Shown: positions 1 through 9,698, counted from the first letter of the stretch. The stretch is 36,189 nucleotides of DNA from an uncultured Saprospiraceae bacterium (GCA_937923345.1 CAKZVJ010000105.1:1-36189); one strand, 5' to 3'. A program made the numbers and translations. The notes: generated from the letters alone by a model not told the origin.

Positions 1-487
1 TGAGATAGGTGTCATCCACATCTATGTAAATTTTGTTTTCGCGGTACTTGATAAAACGATGGAGGGTAAATATAAAAAATGCGGCCCCCATCGAAATAGG
101 AATTAGAAACCCTCCACCCTTAGACGCAGAAACAATAGTCGAAAGTAGCATACAAAATCCTAATAGAAAACTAATCATAGCCCACCAATCAGAATTATCT
201 ACAAGCGAAATACTCAGCTCTCCCGCATACTCAAATAGCTCCACATCTTTTTGCTTACCTACGATTGGTTTATCGCCAGCAGCTGGCGTCTGCCTTAGAG
301 AATTGATTAGATTTTGGAAAGAAAAAACCTGACTGCAAGAACCGCATTTGGCAATCTTATCTGTGATATTGATATCTGCTGCACCAACTGGGTTAGCGCA
401 ATGTGGACAAACCACCTGTTGGGAGGGGTTACGCTTATAGTCTACTTTGGGGGATTTGTAATTGCCTTCAATTGGATCTAACTGCAT
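1..487 (-). CDS. Zinc-ribbon membrane protein, 3' end cut by window edge
   Basis: The gene reads leftward from an ATG at 487 and stays open to base 1, giving 162 codons with no stop, so its C-terminus lies outside the window. Near the N-terminus are two CxxC pairs, C27-P-H-C30 and C48-G-S-C51, in the style of MJ0042-type zinc ribbons. Two hydrophobic segments follow at about residues 103-124 and 126-147, then a basic stretch (HRFIKYRENK), which suggests a membrane protein with a cytoplasmic zinc ribbon. An ATG seven bases upstream (positions 494-492) is in another frame and closes at once, so 487 is the best start. No function can be assigned from sequence alone. A plus-strand reading frame at 33-332 overlaps it but has no protein-like features. 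Confidence 0.72.
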   Translation of the reverse strand, partial: MQLDPIEGNYKSPKVDYKRNPSQQVVCPHCANPVGAADINITDKIAKCGSCSQVFSFQNLINSLRQTPAAGDKPIVGKQKDVELFEYAGELSISLVDNSDWWAMISFLLGFCMLLSTIVSASKGGGFLIPISMGAAFFIFTLHRFIKYRENKIYIDVDDTYL

Positions 488-804
488 TTTTCCATCATGA
501 TTTTTATAAATATAAAAATAAATTATTGAAGATGATCACATGATCCAGATATAGAATAAGATTCCATATTAGGGTTTTCAAAGAAACCGCATCTAATATT
601 TGAAAAACTAGCCTGAATTAAACGCTGATTTTCAGACTTATAGATATTAAAAATAATACATGAAGGATTTACCTTTAAGTGGCGTTTGCATGGAATGGAT
701 TGCGGTTAATTTATGTTATCTTAAAGTTAGAAATTTAGCAGAAAAAGTATTCATTTTTGCAACGCTGGAGTTAATAGCTCCCTCTTACAGCAAAAGACAA
801 GAAA
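488..804. other. Divergent intergenic region, 317 bp
   Basis: This AT-rich spacer separates the leftward zinc-ribbon gene from the rightward lipoprotein operon and should hold promoters for both. On the minus strand TATATTTA (514 to 507) is one base off the Bacteroidota -7 consensus TAnnTTTG. A short inverted repeat GATCA-CA-TGATC at 534-545 could be an operator. I see no clear -7 box for the plus-strand operon, no RNA gene and no credible small ORF. Confidence 0.4.
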
Positions 805-2532
805 ATGCGTAAGCAAGGAATCATATATATTCTTCTCATTTTGGCGCTCTGGAGTTGCAGAGAGGACTTCGAACGGAATATTGCCACTCCTCAAGAATTC
901 ATGCCTGAGTTGATAGATGATTTTACCCCTGCGGAAGTTATGGTCAATGCATCGCTTCTTGGTTTTGTGCAAGATGTGGACTCCAATCCAATAGCCAATG
1001 CATCGGTGACACTAAATGGCACACCTACTACAACAGATATATACGGACATTTTTTCTACACGGACCATCCCATGAACAAAGAGGGTACTGTGGTAGAGAT
1101 TCGGGCTGCTAGCTATCACGGTCACAGTACTCTTTTTTATCCTAGCGAGGGTGCCGAGGAAAGATTGGATATCATAATGACAGAGATAGAGGCGGAGTCT
1201 GAATTTAATGGCACGAACAGCGGAAGTATTACCTTGGATGACGGGATAATGCTTGAGTACTCTGAGGAGGCTTTTCTTTCCTCTGATGGGAATACCTATG
1301 AGGGCTCGGTGCATGTTTTCTCTACTTTTCTTGCAGCCAATACTATTGACTTTGCGCTCAGAGCGCCAGGCAATTTTCAAGCGGTGAGTATAGAAAATGA
1401 TCTGGTTGGTTTGCATCCTCAATCCTTGTTGCAAATTTCAATACAGGATGATACTGGAAATGAATTACTCATTGATCCAGATGCAGAGGTCAGTATTCAC
1501 ATTCCTGGCGCTACCGCTTCCTTAGACGCATGGTATTATGTGCCGAGTGTAGGTTTATATACGATCAATACGGCCAGTACAGCTGATGGGACTGGGCTGC
1601 GAATCGGGCTAGGGCATAATAATTTTGTACTGATAGGAGAAAGCTACGTCAGCGAGTTGAGCACCGTTGAACTTTCTGCGGCAGATGGAACTGGCATACT
1701 CGAAGATATTCAAACAGAATGGATCTCAGAAGAGGGCACCGTATTGTCTAGTGCTAAAAGTAATAATCAAGGTGTAGTAAAAATCATCACGCCTGTAAAC
1801 CGATATGGAAACTTAAGTATACAAGATGCTTGCGGCAATGTGGTTTTTAATGAATCATCGATAGAGATGGTTCCTGAGATTTCGTTGGCTGGTGTGTCTT
1901 TGAAAACTTTTGAGGGAGACCTATACGATTGTGATGTAGATCCGGTAGAAGATGGAGTAGTCGCGGTCAGACAGGGAGACGAAATTAGGTATCACTACCT
2001 TGATAATTCTAATTTTTCTCTCACGCTACAAGTATGTAATAATGGAGCGGCGGAAATAGAGGGTTTTGAACAAACAAGCATCAATCAAAATCAAGCTACA
2101 AGCTTAAATCTAATTAGTGAAAATGCATTGGGAGATTTATTTACCTGCGATGCCCCACTTACAAACATGCTACATATAGTGAACCTGAGTACGGGTGAAG
2201 AGCACTTCTACCCTATTCAACCAGGAACCGGAAACACGGCAAGTCTTACGGAATTTGGGTTTAGTAATGACGCGATGGGTGTAAACATAGAGATAGGATT
2301 TAATGGAAGTATAGCAGGAGATTACAGCAATGATGATGATCACGAAATAGAGGATCTCCAAGATATGAATAATGGATTTGATTTTTCTGGTGATGCGGAC
2401 TTGTTCATCGTCACAGATTTTGGATCTACAGAAAAACTTACCCTTGGAAATTTTAGGGGCATGTTTGAAGATGTAGATCGAGGGGTGGTTGAAGAACTGC
2501 AAGGATCATTCAATTTTTACTTTAGAGAATAG
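805..2532 (+). CDS. Lipoprotein with carboxypeptidase-regulatory-like domain
   Basis: The 575-residue protein starts with a short hydrophobic signal and a lipobox-like L-W-S-C, so it is probably a lipoprotein with Cys18 as the lipidated residue. Residues about 47-130 (GFVQDVDSNPIANASVTLNG ... TDIYGHFFY) match the CarboxypepD_reg-like / Ig-like fold common in Bacteroidota surface proteins. The remainder is beta-rich and acidic with no catalytic motif I recognise. It ends 64 bp before the sigma factor gene on the same strand with no visible terminator between, so it may be the first gene of the same transcription unit. The role is unknown; a surface-exposed or periplasmic binding or structural protein is an inference. 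Confidence 0.75.
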   Translation: MRKQGIIYILLILALWSCREDFERNIATPQEFMPELIDDFTPAEVMVNASLLGFVQDVDSNPIANASVTLNGTPTTTDIYGHFFYTDHPMNKEGTVVEIRAASYHGHSTLFYPSEGAEERLDIIMTEIEAESEFNGTNSGSITLDDGIMLEYSEEAFLSSDGNTYEGSVHVFSTFLAANTIDFALRAPGNFQAVSIENDLVGLHPQSLLQISIQDDTGNELLIDPDAEVSIHIPGATASLDAWYYVPSVGLYTINTASTADGTGLRIGLGHNNFVLIGESYVSELSTVELSAADGTGILEDIQTEWISEEGTVLSSAKSNNQGVVKIITPVNRYGNLSIQDACGNVVFNESSIEMVPEISLAGVSLKTFEGDLYDCDVDPVEDGVVAVRQGDEIRYHYLDNSNFSLTLQVCNNGAAEIEGFEQTSINQNQATSLNLISENALGDLFTCDAPLTNMLHIVNLSTGEEHFYPIQPGTGNTASLTEFGFSNDAMGVNIEIGFNGSIAGDYSNDDDHEIEDLQDMNNGFDFSGDADLFIVTDFGSTEKLTLGNFRGMFEDVDRGVVEELQGSFNFYFRE

Positions 2533-2596
2533 ACGAATGCTCTAGGGTAGCTATTGGGCTATTGAATAAAAATATTGGTAACCTACAAACACATAA

Positions 2597-3154
2597 TTGA
2601 ACGCTGAACGCACACTTATAGAAAACTGCCAAAAGGGAGATAAAAAAAGTCAATATCTCTTGGTAAAGCAGTACTCGTCCATGATGATGAGTATATGTAG
2701 GCGTTATGCTCGTGATCAGGCGATGGCTAAAGATATTTTGCAAGAGTCACTCATATTGGTGTTTAGACATATTTCAAAATTTGAGCATAAAGGTTCTTTT
2801 GAAGGATGGCTAAGAAAAATAACGGTGCGGGCTGCATTGCAATGGGTTGATAAAAAATGGTACAAAAATGAACAGCACTTGGTGGGCATGTTACCAGAGC
2901 AATCTATCGATAGATCCACCTACATACACAGCGATGCAAATCACATCATGGATATGGTGACTAGCTTACCAGAAAAATATAAAATTGTGTTTAACTTATT
3001 TGTAGTAGATGAATATAATCACAAAGAGATTTCTGACATGTTAGGCATAAAAGAAACTACTTCTAGGTCCCATTTATTGAGAGCTAGAAAAATGCTGCAA
3101 GAGAAATACACTAAGTTTTCTTCTTCGGACCACATTAAAAAAAAGGCTAATTAG
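2597..3154 (+). CDS. ECF-type RNA polymerase sigma factor (sigma-70 family)
   Basis: The 185-residue protein has a region 2 at about residues 20-88, including the helix carrying ARDQAMAKDILQESLILVF and the W-L-R-K-I-T segment. A region 4 helix-turn-helix follows at about residues 118-172 (LPEKYKIVFNLFVVDEYNHK, then EISDMLGIKETTSRSHLLRA). The length and two-domain layout fit alternative sigma factors that direct RNA polymerase to a small regulon. An in-frame TAA lies directly before the TTG at 2597 and the next in-frame ATG falls inside region 2, so a TTG start is nearly forced. The gene downstream follows after 21 bp and has a short cytoplasmic N-terminus plus one TM helix, as expected for a partner anti-sigma protein. 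Its target promoters cannot be read from this window. Confidence 0.9.
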   Translation: MNAERTLIENCQKGDKKSQYLLVKQYSSMMMSICRRYARDQAMAKDILQESLILVFRHISKFEHKGSFEGWLRKITVRAALQWVDKKWYKNEQHLVGMLPEQSIDRSTYIHSDANHIMDMVTSLPEKYKIVFNLFVVDEYNHKEISDMLGIKETTSRSHLLRARKMLQEKYTKFSSSDHIKKKAN

Positions 3155-3175
3155 AAAGCCACAACATATATACAA

Positions 3176-4621
3176 ATGAATAGAGATTTTTTCTATAACT
3201 GGCATAAGAGTACGCTCAAAAAACATACTACTGAAGTGGATGTTGATGCGATATGGGCTGCCATAGAACCTGAGCTTGACGTAATAAACGCCAAGCGCAA
3301 GAGAAGAAAAGGGTTTTTCTTTTTACTTTTTGGCTTTTGTATATTGATTCTTGCTGCCGGCTATATAGGTCTGTTTGCGCCAAATCTTGTCCCTAGCAGC
3401 ACAAGTATTACACAAACCTCTAATACAAACTCTACTCTTACCGCAAAAGAAGGCACACATATTGATACTCAAAGTATAGCAGAATCCCTATCTGCGGAGG
3501 TGGCTCACTCAAATATAGCTACTGCAAAAAATAATACATCTGACAAAGTAAACACAAGCACCCTTTTACCCTCTAAGATTTCTTCATCTTCAAAAAAGGT
3601 TAACGATGCAATTATTCAAGAAAAAATTAGAAGGAATAGTACACCAAATCTTACATCCCAAGTACGTGTAGGTCCTAGTACATTCATCAGACAGACAAAT
3701 AATGACAAGTCAAGGCTAGAAAATAAATTTGCTCAGACCAAAAATGAGCTTGCTCAGACTGCTTTGCCGCAGGATGAAGAGGCTATTGAGCAAGAACGAT
3801 TATTCGCCGTTACGGCTATTGACTATAGCACCATTCTTCCTGTAGAAGGCATGGACGAAACACCATTGCCTACCGCTGAGATTATCGTACCTAAGCCAAA
3901 AGCATTTCAATTTTCACTAAGCTTGTATTCTGGAATAGGATTCGTCAACAAGACACTTTCTCTAAAGGAGGATCAAGAGGGAGAACAAATCTTACTCCTT
4001 AGAAACGCCACCGAGCAATCTTTAGAAGTACTTAATAATGGAATTAAATTAGGGCTACAACACAAAAGTGGTTGGAATGGTGCTATTGGTTTTCAATATG
4101 CTAGAGTGGCAGAACGCTTTCAATACGATACTCGTTTTTTGCAGGAAGATTCAATAGCTAATCAGATCATTGGACAGTCCAACAATTTACTCGGCCTCCG
4201 AAATAATATCATTGGGTATGCGCCAAATAATACCTTGCATGATCTAGAGTACAACTTCTTTAATAATTACCATTTTCTAGAAATACCTATTTCAATTGGA
4301 TATCAAAAAAGAATCTCCGCTTGGAATATTGGTCTGAGTGCGAGCTATATCCAAAACATAGCCCTACGTACAAAAGGCCGTGTACTGAATAGTGAATTTG
4401 AAGTAATTAACATTACTGACGAAAATGATTTATTCAAAAGTAGTTTAGGTGCTTCATTTGAAGGAGGGGTGAATGTGGATTATACCTTAAGCCGACGCCT
4501 TGCAGTAGGCCTAGAGGCATTTTACCGTTATATCCCAGGTTCAGTAAGCACAACAGAATACACACTAAACCAAAACTATAATTGGGTTGGACTGAATGCT
4601 TCATTAAAGTATTCTTTCTAA
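3176..4621 (+). CDS. One-TM protein with C-terminal outer-membrane-type beta-barrel; putative anti-sigma partner
   Basis: The 481-residue protein has about 45 N-terminal residues with a basic end (KRKRRK), one strong TM helix at about 46-66, then roughly 175 residues rich in Ser, Thr, Asn and Gln. From about residue 240 to the end there are alternating hydrophobic strands typical of PorT-like outer membrane beta-barrels, closing with a terminal Phe (SLKYSF). It lacks an N-terminal signal peptide, so the N-terminus should be cytoplasmic. It sits 21 bp after a sigma factor gene and 20 bp before a giant T9SS protein gene. This suggests an anti-sigma protein in which an inner-membrane anchor and an outer-membrane sensor are one chain; that is inference. 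No canonical anti-sigma domain is recognisable by eye. Confidence 0.72.
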   Translation: MNRDFFYNWHKSTLKKHTTEVDVDAIWAAIEPELDVINAKRKRRKGFFFLLFGFCILILAAGYIGLFAPNLVPSSTSITQTSNTNSTLTAKEGTHIDTQSIAESLSAEVAHSNIATAKNNTSDKVNTSTLLPSKISSSSKKVNDAIIQEKIRRNSTPNLTSQVRVGPSTFIRQTNNDKSRLENKFAQTKNELAQTALPQDEEAIEQERLFAVTAIDYSTILPVEGMDETPLPTAEIIVPKPKAFQFSLSLYSGIGFVNKTLSLKEDQEGEQILLLRNATEQSLEVLNNGIKLGLQHKSGWNGAIGFQYARVAERFQYDTRFLQEDSIANQIIGQSNNLLGLRNNIIGYAPNNTLHDLEYNFFNNYHFLEIPISIGYQKRISAWNIGLSASYIQNIALRTKGRVLNSEFEVINITDENDLFKSSLGASFEGGVNVDYTLSRRLAVGLEAFYRYIPGSVSTTEYTLNQNYNWVGLNASLKYSF

Positions 4622-4641
4622 TTCACAAAAACTAAATTATT

Positions 4642-7600
4642 TTGAACACTCGATTTTTAGTTTTATTATTCGCGATTGTCTTTTGTAGGCAAACTAGTGT
4701 CTCGGCACAAGACTGTCCAAACTTTGATGTCACCCTTACTACTCCTGAGGACATAACTAATTTTGTAACTACTTATCCTAATTGTACTAACCTCCCAGGT
4801 AGTTTAATTATTGAAGATAACTTCACTGCAAATCCAATCACCAGTTTAGAAGAACTTTCTAATATTACCAATATCAATGGTGAATTAGTGATTCGTCAGT
4901 GTCGATCATTAAGGTTTTTGGATGGTTTATTTCAATTGGAATACACAGGTTTAGACTCTATAAGCATAATAAACAATACTATGCTGCAGCAATGCGATAT
5001 CAACGCCATATGTGATGCTGCAGCGGATAATATAAATCTTATCATGAACATAGGCAACAACGAAGCGGGTTGTACTTCTGCGGAAGAGATAGTTTCTACC
5101 TGTGTAGATATAAACTGTCCAGATCGCATCTCTGGCTATTCCCTTTTAGATCCTTTTAATTCTGAATTTAATGGGCATACGTATTTTATATCTAATGAGG
5201 GCTTGGACTGGATAGAAGCACAAGAAGCCGCAACGACTATTTTACCTACTGCTCTCCATGAACAAGTTTATTTAGCTTCTATTCAATCTGCAGAAGAAAA
5301 CGAATTCATAAGAAAGAATCTTACAGCAGAAACTTTTATAGGAATCAACGATAGCGAAGAAGAAGGAACTTTAGTGTGGGATGATGGAAGTGATTTAACA
5401 TACGATAATTTTGCAATTAATTTCGAGAATGGCCCTTTGAATGATTTTGGGGTCATGGATAACCTTAGTGGATTTTGGTCCTTAGAAAATGAAGAGACCT
5501 TTCATCCTTATGTAATAGAGCTAGAATGTGAAGCGTTGATTCCGGACTTAGCTCTCGGTAATCTAAAATCATCAGCGAATATAACAGGTAGCGACCAGGT
5601 TCTCCCTTATTCTGTAGCTATTCACAATATCGGCTCCGCTACTGCAAGTGGTTCTATTCTAATAAAGACCTATTTGTCAAGTGACAAAGAATTTGATGAA
5701 AATGAAGATTTCTTAGCTGGAGAAATTTTTACAGGAAATCTAAATCCAAGATTAAATTCTCTTATTGATTCTACAGGAGCCACAATAACAGTCCCAGAAA
5801 ATATTGGTGGTCCATTTTATTTAATCTCAGTGATTGATACTGAAAATAATATTGAAGAAAAAAATGAAAATAATAACATCACTGTTAGTGATGAGCCAGT
5901 CATGGTTTTTAATCTCACCAACAGATGTCTTGGAGGAGGCCAGGTAGTTTGGACGCAGGGACAAGTAGACAGCTTGCTCAACTCGTACGAAGAATGTACG
6001 GTCATCAATGGGGACATTACTTTTCAAGGCTTTGACTTGGAAGGCAATCCTTCTGAGGACCCTATAACCAATCTAGTTACACTTCAGCAAATTATTTTTA
6101 TCGAAGGAAAACTAAGGCTAGAAAGTTTACCGGAACTCATAGATCTAGAAGGTCTGCAAAATTTACAAAAAATCTCAAATGGAATAGACATAATTGACAC
6201 GAAACTCTTTGATGTTATTGAGTTATCTAATGTCCAGATACTAGGTACACTTAATATCAGCAACAACGTAAATCTAACTGATCTTACTGGCTTAGATAAT
6301 GTGAACACCATTTATGGAGAGCAGACTATTTCTGATAACCCAGCCTTAACTAATTTGTTTGAACTAGATGCGGGGGTTAATCTATTTGGTATTACTAAAT
6401 TAGAAATAACTAATAATGCTGTCTTAGAAAAGTGTAATAATACAATGGTTTGCGAGTTGATCAATAGAGAGCCTAATCCCGTATTTCCTTTTGAATATCT
6501 ATTTGAAAATAATGCCCCAGGATGCGAAACTACAGAGACCGTTGAGGATATATGCGGTCTAAGATTTCCATTTACATTTGAAATATATCTAGATAGGAAT
6601 GAAAATGGGGAGCGAGATCTAAATGAGCCTAATTATGCGGATGGTTTTCTGGAGGTTCTTGAATTAGAAGAAAAATATTACATCGGTAATATTCAGGAAT
6701 CTATGAGAGAATTTGAATTACCGAGAGGAAATTATACTATAGTCTTTGATGAAGAAATCTTTTCAAATTGGAATGTCACAACAGGTAACGCTATTAATAC
6801 CCAAACAATTACTGGGTCAGAAACAGTTTCTATATCTATTGGTATTGCTTCTGCAAACCCTGGCCTACCAGAAACAACGGATGACATCATCACCTATGTT
6901 GAGAGTCAGAAAGCAGTCTTTGGAGAGACTATCCAATTAAGCGTGCATTCCAAAAATGTGGGTACAGAAATAAGTGATGGTCAAATCATACTTGAACTTG
7001 ATGAACGTGTTGCTATCGTTTCATTTCTAAATAATAGTCCTACTTCTCTAGGAGATGGTATGTGGGCTTTTTCCTATGATAATTTATTGCCTGGTCAGGT
7101 AGTCTCTAAAGCACTGCTTATCAGAGTACCTGATGAAGGAAGTATTGGCAGTAATTCTTCGATAGAATTTTCGGGTCATGCGATATCTTCAAATGGAGTA
7201 GAGAAACTCCCCTTTGTCTATGAGTCTCCAGTTAAAAGTGTATTCGCTCCTAATGAGAAATCCCTGTATCCAAGTCGTGACGGAAATATTAATTTGCTAG
7301 ATGATTTCTTAACCTACACTATTAATTTTCAGAATATCCATGATAACACTATTACCAACTTAATCATCAAAGATACACTTGACAGTAACTTAGATTTTGA
7401 AAAGGAGTTTTTGTTTTTAGGTTCTCAGGCAATAGTTCAGCCCAGAATTGAAATCAAGGGCGGTCGCTTTGTGACGTTCACCTTTGAGAATATAAATCTT
7501 CCTAGCAGCAGTGTTGATTTTGGAGGGAGTCAAGGATCTATATCATATCTGATAAAAGCTAAAGACGATCTGCCAGATAATACACCCATTGAAAATACCG

Positions 7601-9654
7601 CTTTTCTTTGCTTTGATAACGAACCGCAGGTAGCTACCAATACGGTACTTAGTAATATGTATACTGAATTGCCTCCTTGTCAAATAAGTAGCTCTTTGAT
7701 TTTTACTTCACAAAGTCAAATTGATGAGTTTCAAATTGCGTATAGAGACTGTGAGTCTATATTAGGCACTATATTTATCGATGGACCAGACATAATAAAC
7801 CTGAATGGATTTTCCAATATTGATATTTTATTAGGAGATATCATCATATTGAACACATCGCTTACAGACCTAGAAGGCCTAAATAATATTTCTGTTGTAG
7901 AAGGAAATTTAGAAATCACAGGTAATCAGAACTTGAAGAATTTCAAAGGCTTGGACCTACTAAACACTCTCGGTGGTGATTTTATCCTTAAAGACAATAA
8001 TGAGCTAACTGATTTTCAAGGCGTAGAAAATGTGTTGAAAATTGATGGTAGCTTAATTGTGGAGGGCAACGATAAATTGAGAAACTTTTCTGGCTTTGAA
8101 AAGCTGTCCAATATCGACACACATCTAGAAATAAAAAATAATGACGCACTTACTGATTTGTCAGGTTTAAATGGTTTGAAAACGATCGGAGGCTATCTAG
8201 ATATTATAGAAAATGAAGTATTAGATGCTTTGAGTGGGTTGAACATACTGAACAGTATCAGTGAGGACTTTATCCTACAAAATAATCCTGGGCTGAAAAG
8301 TCTCATCGGATTAGCAGACTTGTCAAATATAGGTGGTGATTTTGAGCTCGTTAACAATCAGAGCTTAACTACATTAATAGGGATGAACAAAATTACCACT
8401 ATTGAAGGAGACTTTGTAGTTAGCGATAATCCAAATTTGTCTAGTTTCCAGGGCATACAAACTTTACAAGATATATTTCAAAAGTTTGTAGTCATAAGAA
8501 ATAGTTCTCTCAATAGTTTTCGAGGGCTAGATGGACTTGAATTTATCGGAGGCAATTTTGAATTAATCAATAATGAATCATTAACTGAACTTGACGGTTT
8601 AGGAACTTTAAGCTCCATCAAAGGATTCTTTGTCGTAAACCAAAATATGCAACTGAAGAGCATGAGAGGCTTAGATGTATTGAGTGAAGTACAAGAGGGC
8701 ATTTCATTATTTCTTTGCGGGCTGAATACTTTAGACGGCTTGAATGAATTGCGTACGCTCGGAGATTTATTCATCAGCCCAGCAGATAGTTTGTCAAATT
8801 TATCTGGTTTGGAAGAACTAGAGTCTGTAAGAGATTTGAGAATCAATGGAAACGAATCTTTACTCTCTCTCAATGGTTTGGGTTTAAAAACAATCAGAAG
8901 AGATCTGCATATAAGTGGTAGCCGTATTAGAACCCTCGCTGGACTCAATGCTTTGACCAGAATCCAAGGGGAGCTTCATCTCTCTAGAAATGAAAGTTTA
9001 GAAACTATTTCTTCTTTAGATAATCTAACAGCGCTAAATGGAAATCTTTTGATTGAGAATACCTCTATCACCAATATCAGTCCTCTTCATAATGTCGATA
9101 AATTTAATGGCAATGTAACTATCATTGAAAATAATAACTTGTCAATTTGTGAAATAGCGGCTCTTTGTGATTATTTAGAAAATGAAGGAAACGCTATTAT
9201 CTATAGCAATGCCCCGAACTGTTCAAGTACTGATGAAGTAAAAAGTCAATGTAATTTGATCATAGATAATGACAACGACGGCTCCCCTGCTTCTGAAGAT
9301 TGCGACGATAACAATCCTACCATCTTCCCAGGTGCCAACGAAATTGCTAATAATGGAATAGATGAAGACTGTGATGGAGAAGACCTGATCACAAATAGCA
9401 CTTTTCAACTGGGCGAAATCGTAATTGATATCTATCCTAACCCAGCTGCAGCATATCTATTTATAGCATCAAATAGGACGGGACCGCTAGAGTACGATCT
9501 AATGAACATCTCGGGAACGAGATTGAAAAGTGGTGTAACCAATAATCAAGTTGAGAAAATTGACATTTCAGATATAGAACAAGGGCTCTATCTTTTAAAG
9601 ATATACGACAGAAATACTGGACAATTTATCCTAGATAGATTTTCTAAGTTATAA
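4642..9654 (+). CDS. Giant T9SS surface protein with C-type-lectin-like, CARDB-like and receptor-L/LRR-like repeats
   Basis: The 1670-residue protein has a Sec signal peptide (about residues 1-22). In order it shows a short receptor-L-like segment (about 24-155), a C-type-lectin-like domain (about 159-295), a CARDB/CARDB-like domain (about 302-423), a second L-like block (427-640), an SdrD-B-like domain (642-738) and DUF11-like beta domains (738-1010). These are followed by a long array of about 22-24-residue repeats of the type LEGLNNISVVEGNLEITGN (1012-1533), a Cu-binding MopE-type Asp-rich motif (1541-1583, DNDNDGSPASEDCDDNNPT) and a T9SS type A sorting tail (1593-1670, YPNP). It is thus expected to be exported through the T9SS and displayed on the cell surface, probably for carbohydrate binding or adhesion. 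An in-frame TAA at 4633-4635 leaves TTG at 4642 as the best start. Confidence 0.88.
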   Translation: MNTRFLVLLFAIVFCRQTSVSAQDCPNFDVTLTTPEDITNFVTTYPNCTNLPGSLIIEDNFTANPITSLEELSNITNINGELVIRQCRSLRFLDGLFQLEYTGLDSISIINNTMLQQCDINAICDAAADNINLIMNIGNNEAGCTSAEEIVSTCVDINCPDRISGYSLLDPFNSEFNGHTYFISNEGLDWIEAQEAATTILPTALHEQVYLASIQSAEENEFIRKNLTAETFIGINDSEEEGTLVWDDGSDLTYDNFAINFENGPLNDFGVMDNLSGFWSLENEETFHPYVIELECEALIPDLALGNLKSSANITGSDQVLPYSVAIHNIGSATASGSILIKTYLSSDKEFDENEDFLAGEIFTGNLNPRLNSLIDSTGATITVPENIGGPFYLISVIDTENNIEEKNENNNITVSDEPVMVFNLTNRCLGGGQVVWTQGQVDSLLNSYEECTVINGDITFQGFDLEGNPSEDPITNLVTLQQIIFIEGKLRLESLPELIDLEGLQNLQKISNGIDIIDTKLFDVIELSNVQILGTLNISNNVNLTDLTGLDNVNTIYGEQTISDNPALTNLFELDAGVNLFGITKLEITNNAVLEKCNNTMVCELINREPNPVFPFEYLFENNAPGCETTETVEDICGLRFPFTFEIYLDRNENGERDLNEPNYADGFLEVLELEEKYYIGNIQESMREFELPRGNYTIVFDEEIFSNWNVTTGNAINTQTITGSETVSISIGIASANPGLPETTDDIITYVESQKAVFGETIQLSVHSKNVGTEISDGQIILELDERVAIVSFLNNSPTSLGDGMWAFSYDNLLPGQVVSKALLIRVPDEGSIGSNSSIEFSGHAISSNGVEKLPFVYESPVKSVFAPNEKSLYPSRDGNINLLDDFLTYTINFQNIHDNTITNLIIKDTLDSNLDFEKEFLFLGSQAIVQPRIEIKGGRFVTFTFENINLPSSSVDFGGSQGSISYLIKAKDDLPDNTPIENTAFLCFDNEPQVATNTVLSNMYTELPPCQISSSLIFTSQSQIDEFQIAYRDCESILGTIFIDGPDIINLNGFSNIDILLGDIIILNTSLTDLEGLNNISVVEGNLEITGNQNLKNFKGLDLLNTLGGDFILKDNNELTDFQGVENVLKIDGSLIVEGNDKLRNFSGFEKLSNIDTHLEIKNNDALTDLSGLNGLKTIGGYLDIIENEVLDALSGLNILNSISEDFILQNNPGLKSLIGLADLSNIGGDFELVNNQSLTTLIGMNKITTIEGDFVVSDNPNLSSFQGIQTLQDIFQKFVVIRNSSLNSFRGLDGLEFIGGNFELINNESLTELDGLGTLSSIKGFFVVNQNMQLKSMRGLDVLSEVQEGISLFLCGLNTLDGLNELRTLGDLFISPADSLSNLSGLEELESVRDLRINGNESLLSLNGLGLKTIRRDLHISGSRIRTLAGLNALTRIQGELHLSRNESLETISSLDNLTALNGNLLIENTSITNISPLHNVDKFNGNVTIIENNNLSICEIAALCDYLENEGNAIIYSNAPNCSSTDEVKSQCNLIIDNDNDGSPASEDCDDNNPTIFPGANEIANNGIDEDCDGEDLITNSTFQLGEIVIDIYPNPAAAYLFIASNRTGPLEYDLMNISGTRLKSGVTNNQVEKIDISDIEQGLYLLKIYDRNTGQFILDRFSKL

Positions 9655-9698
9655 GAATTAAATGGTAGGTTACTGTTAATGGGTATTGAAAGAGGTTT

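Noticed and set aside
33-332. 99-codon plus-strand reading frame at the left edge
   Set aside because: It lies antisense to the zinc-ribbon membrane gene, whose CxxC pairs and TM helices make it the real coding strand.
1012-1434. 140-codon minus-strand reading frame inside the lipoprotein gene
   Set aside because: The plus strand codes for a protein with signal, lipobox and a known domain; the antisense frame has no such features.
8478-8948. 156-codon minus-strand reading frame inside the giant surface protein gene
   Set aside because: Periodic repeats in the plus-strand gene keep the opposite frame free of stops; the translation is a Ser/Pro/Lys-rich mirror of the repeat.
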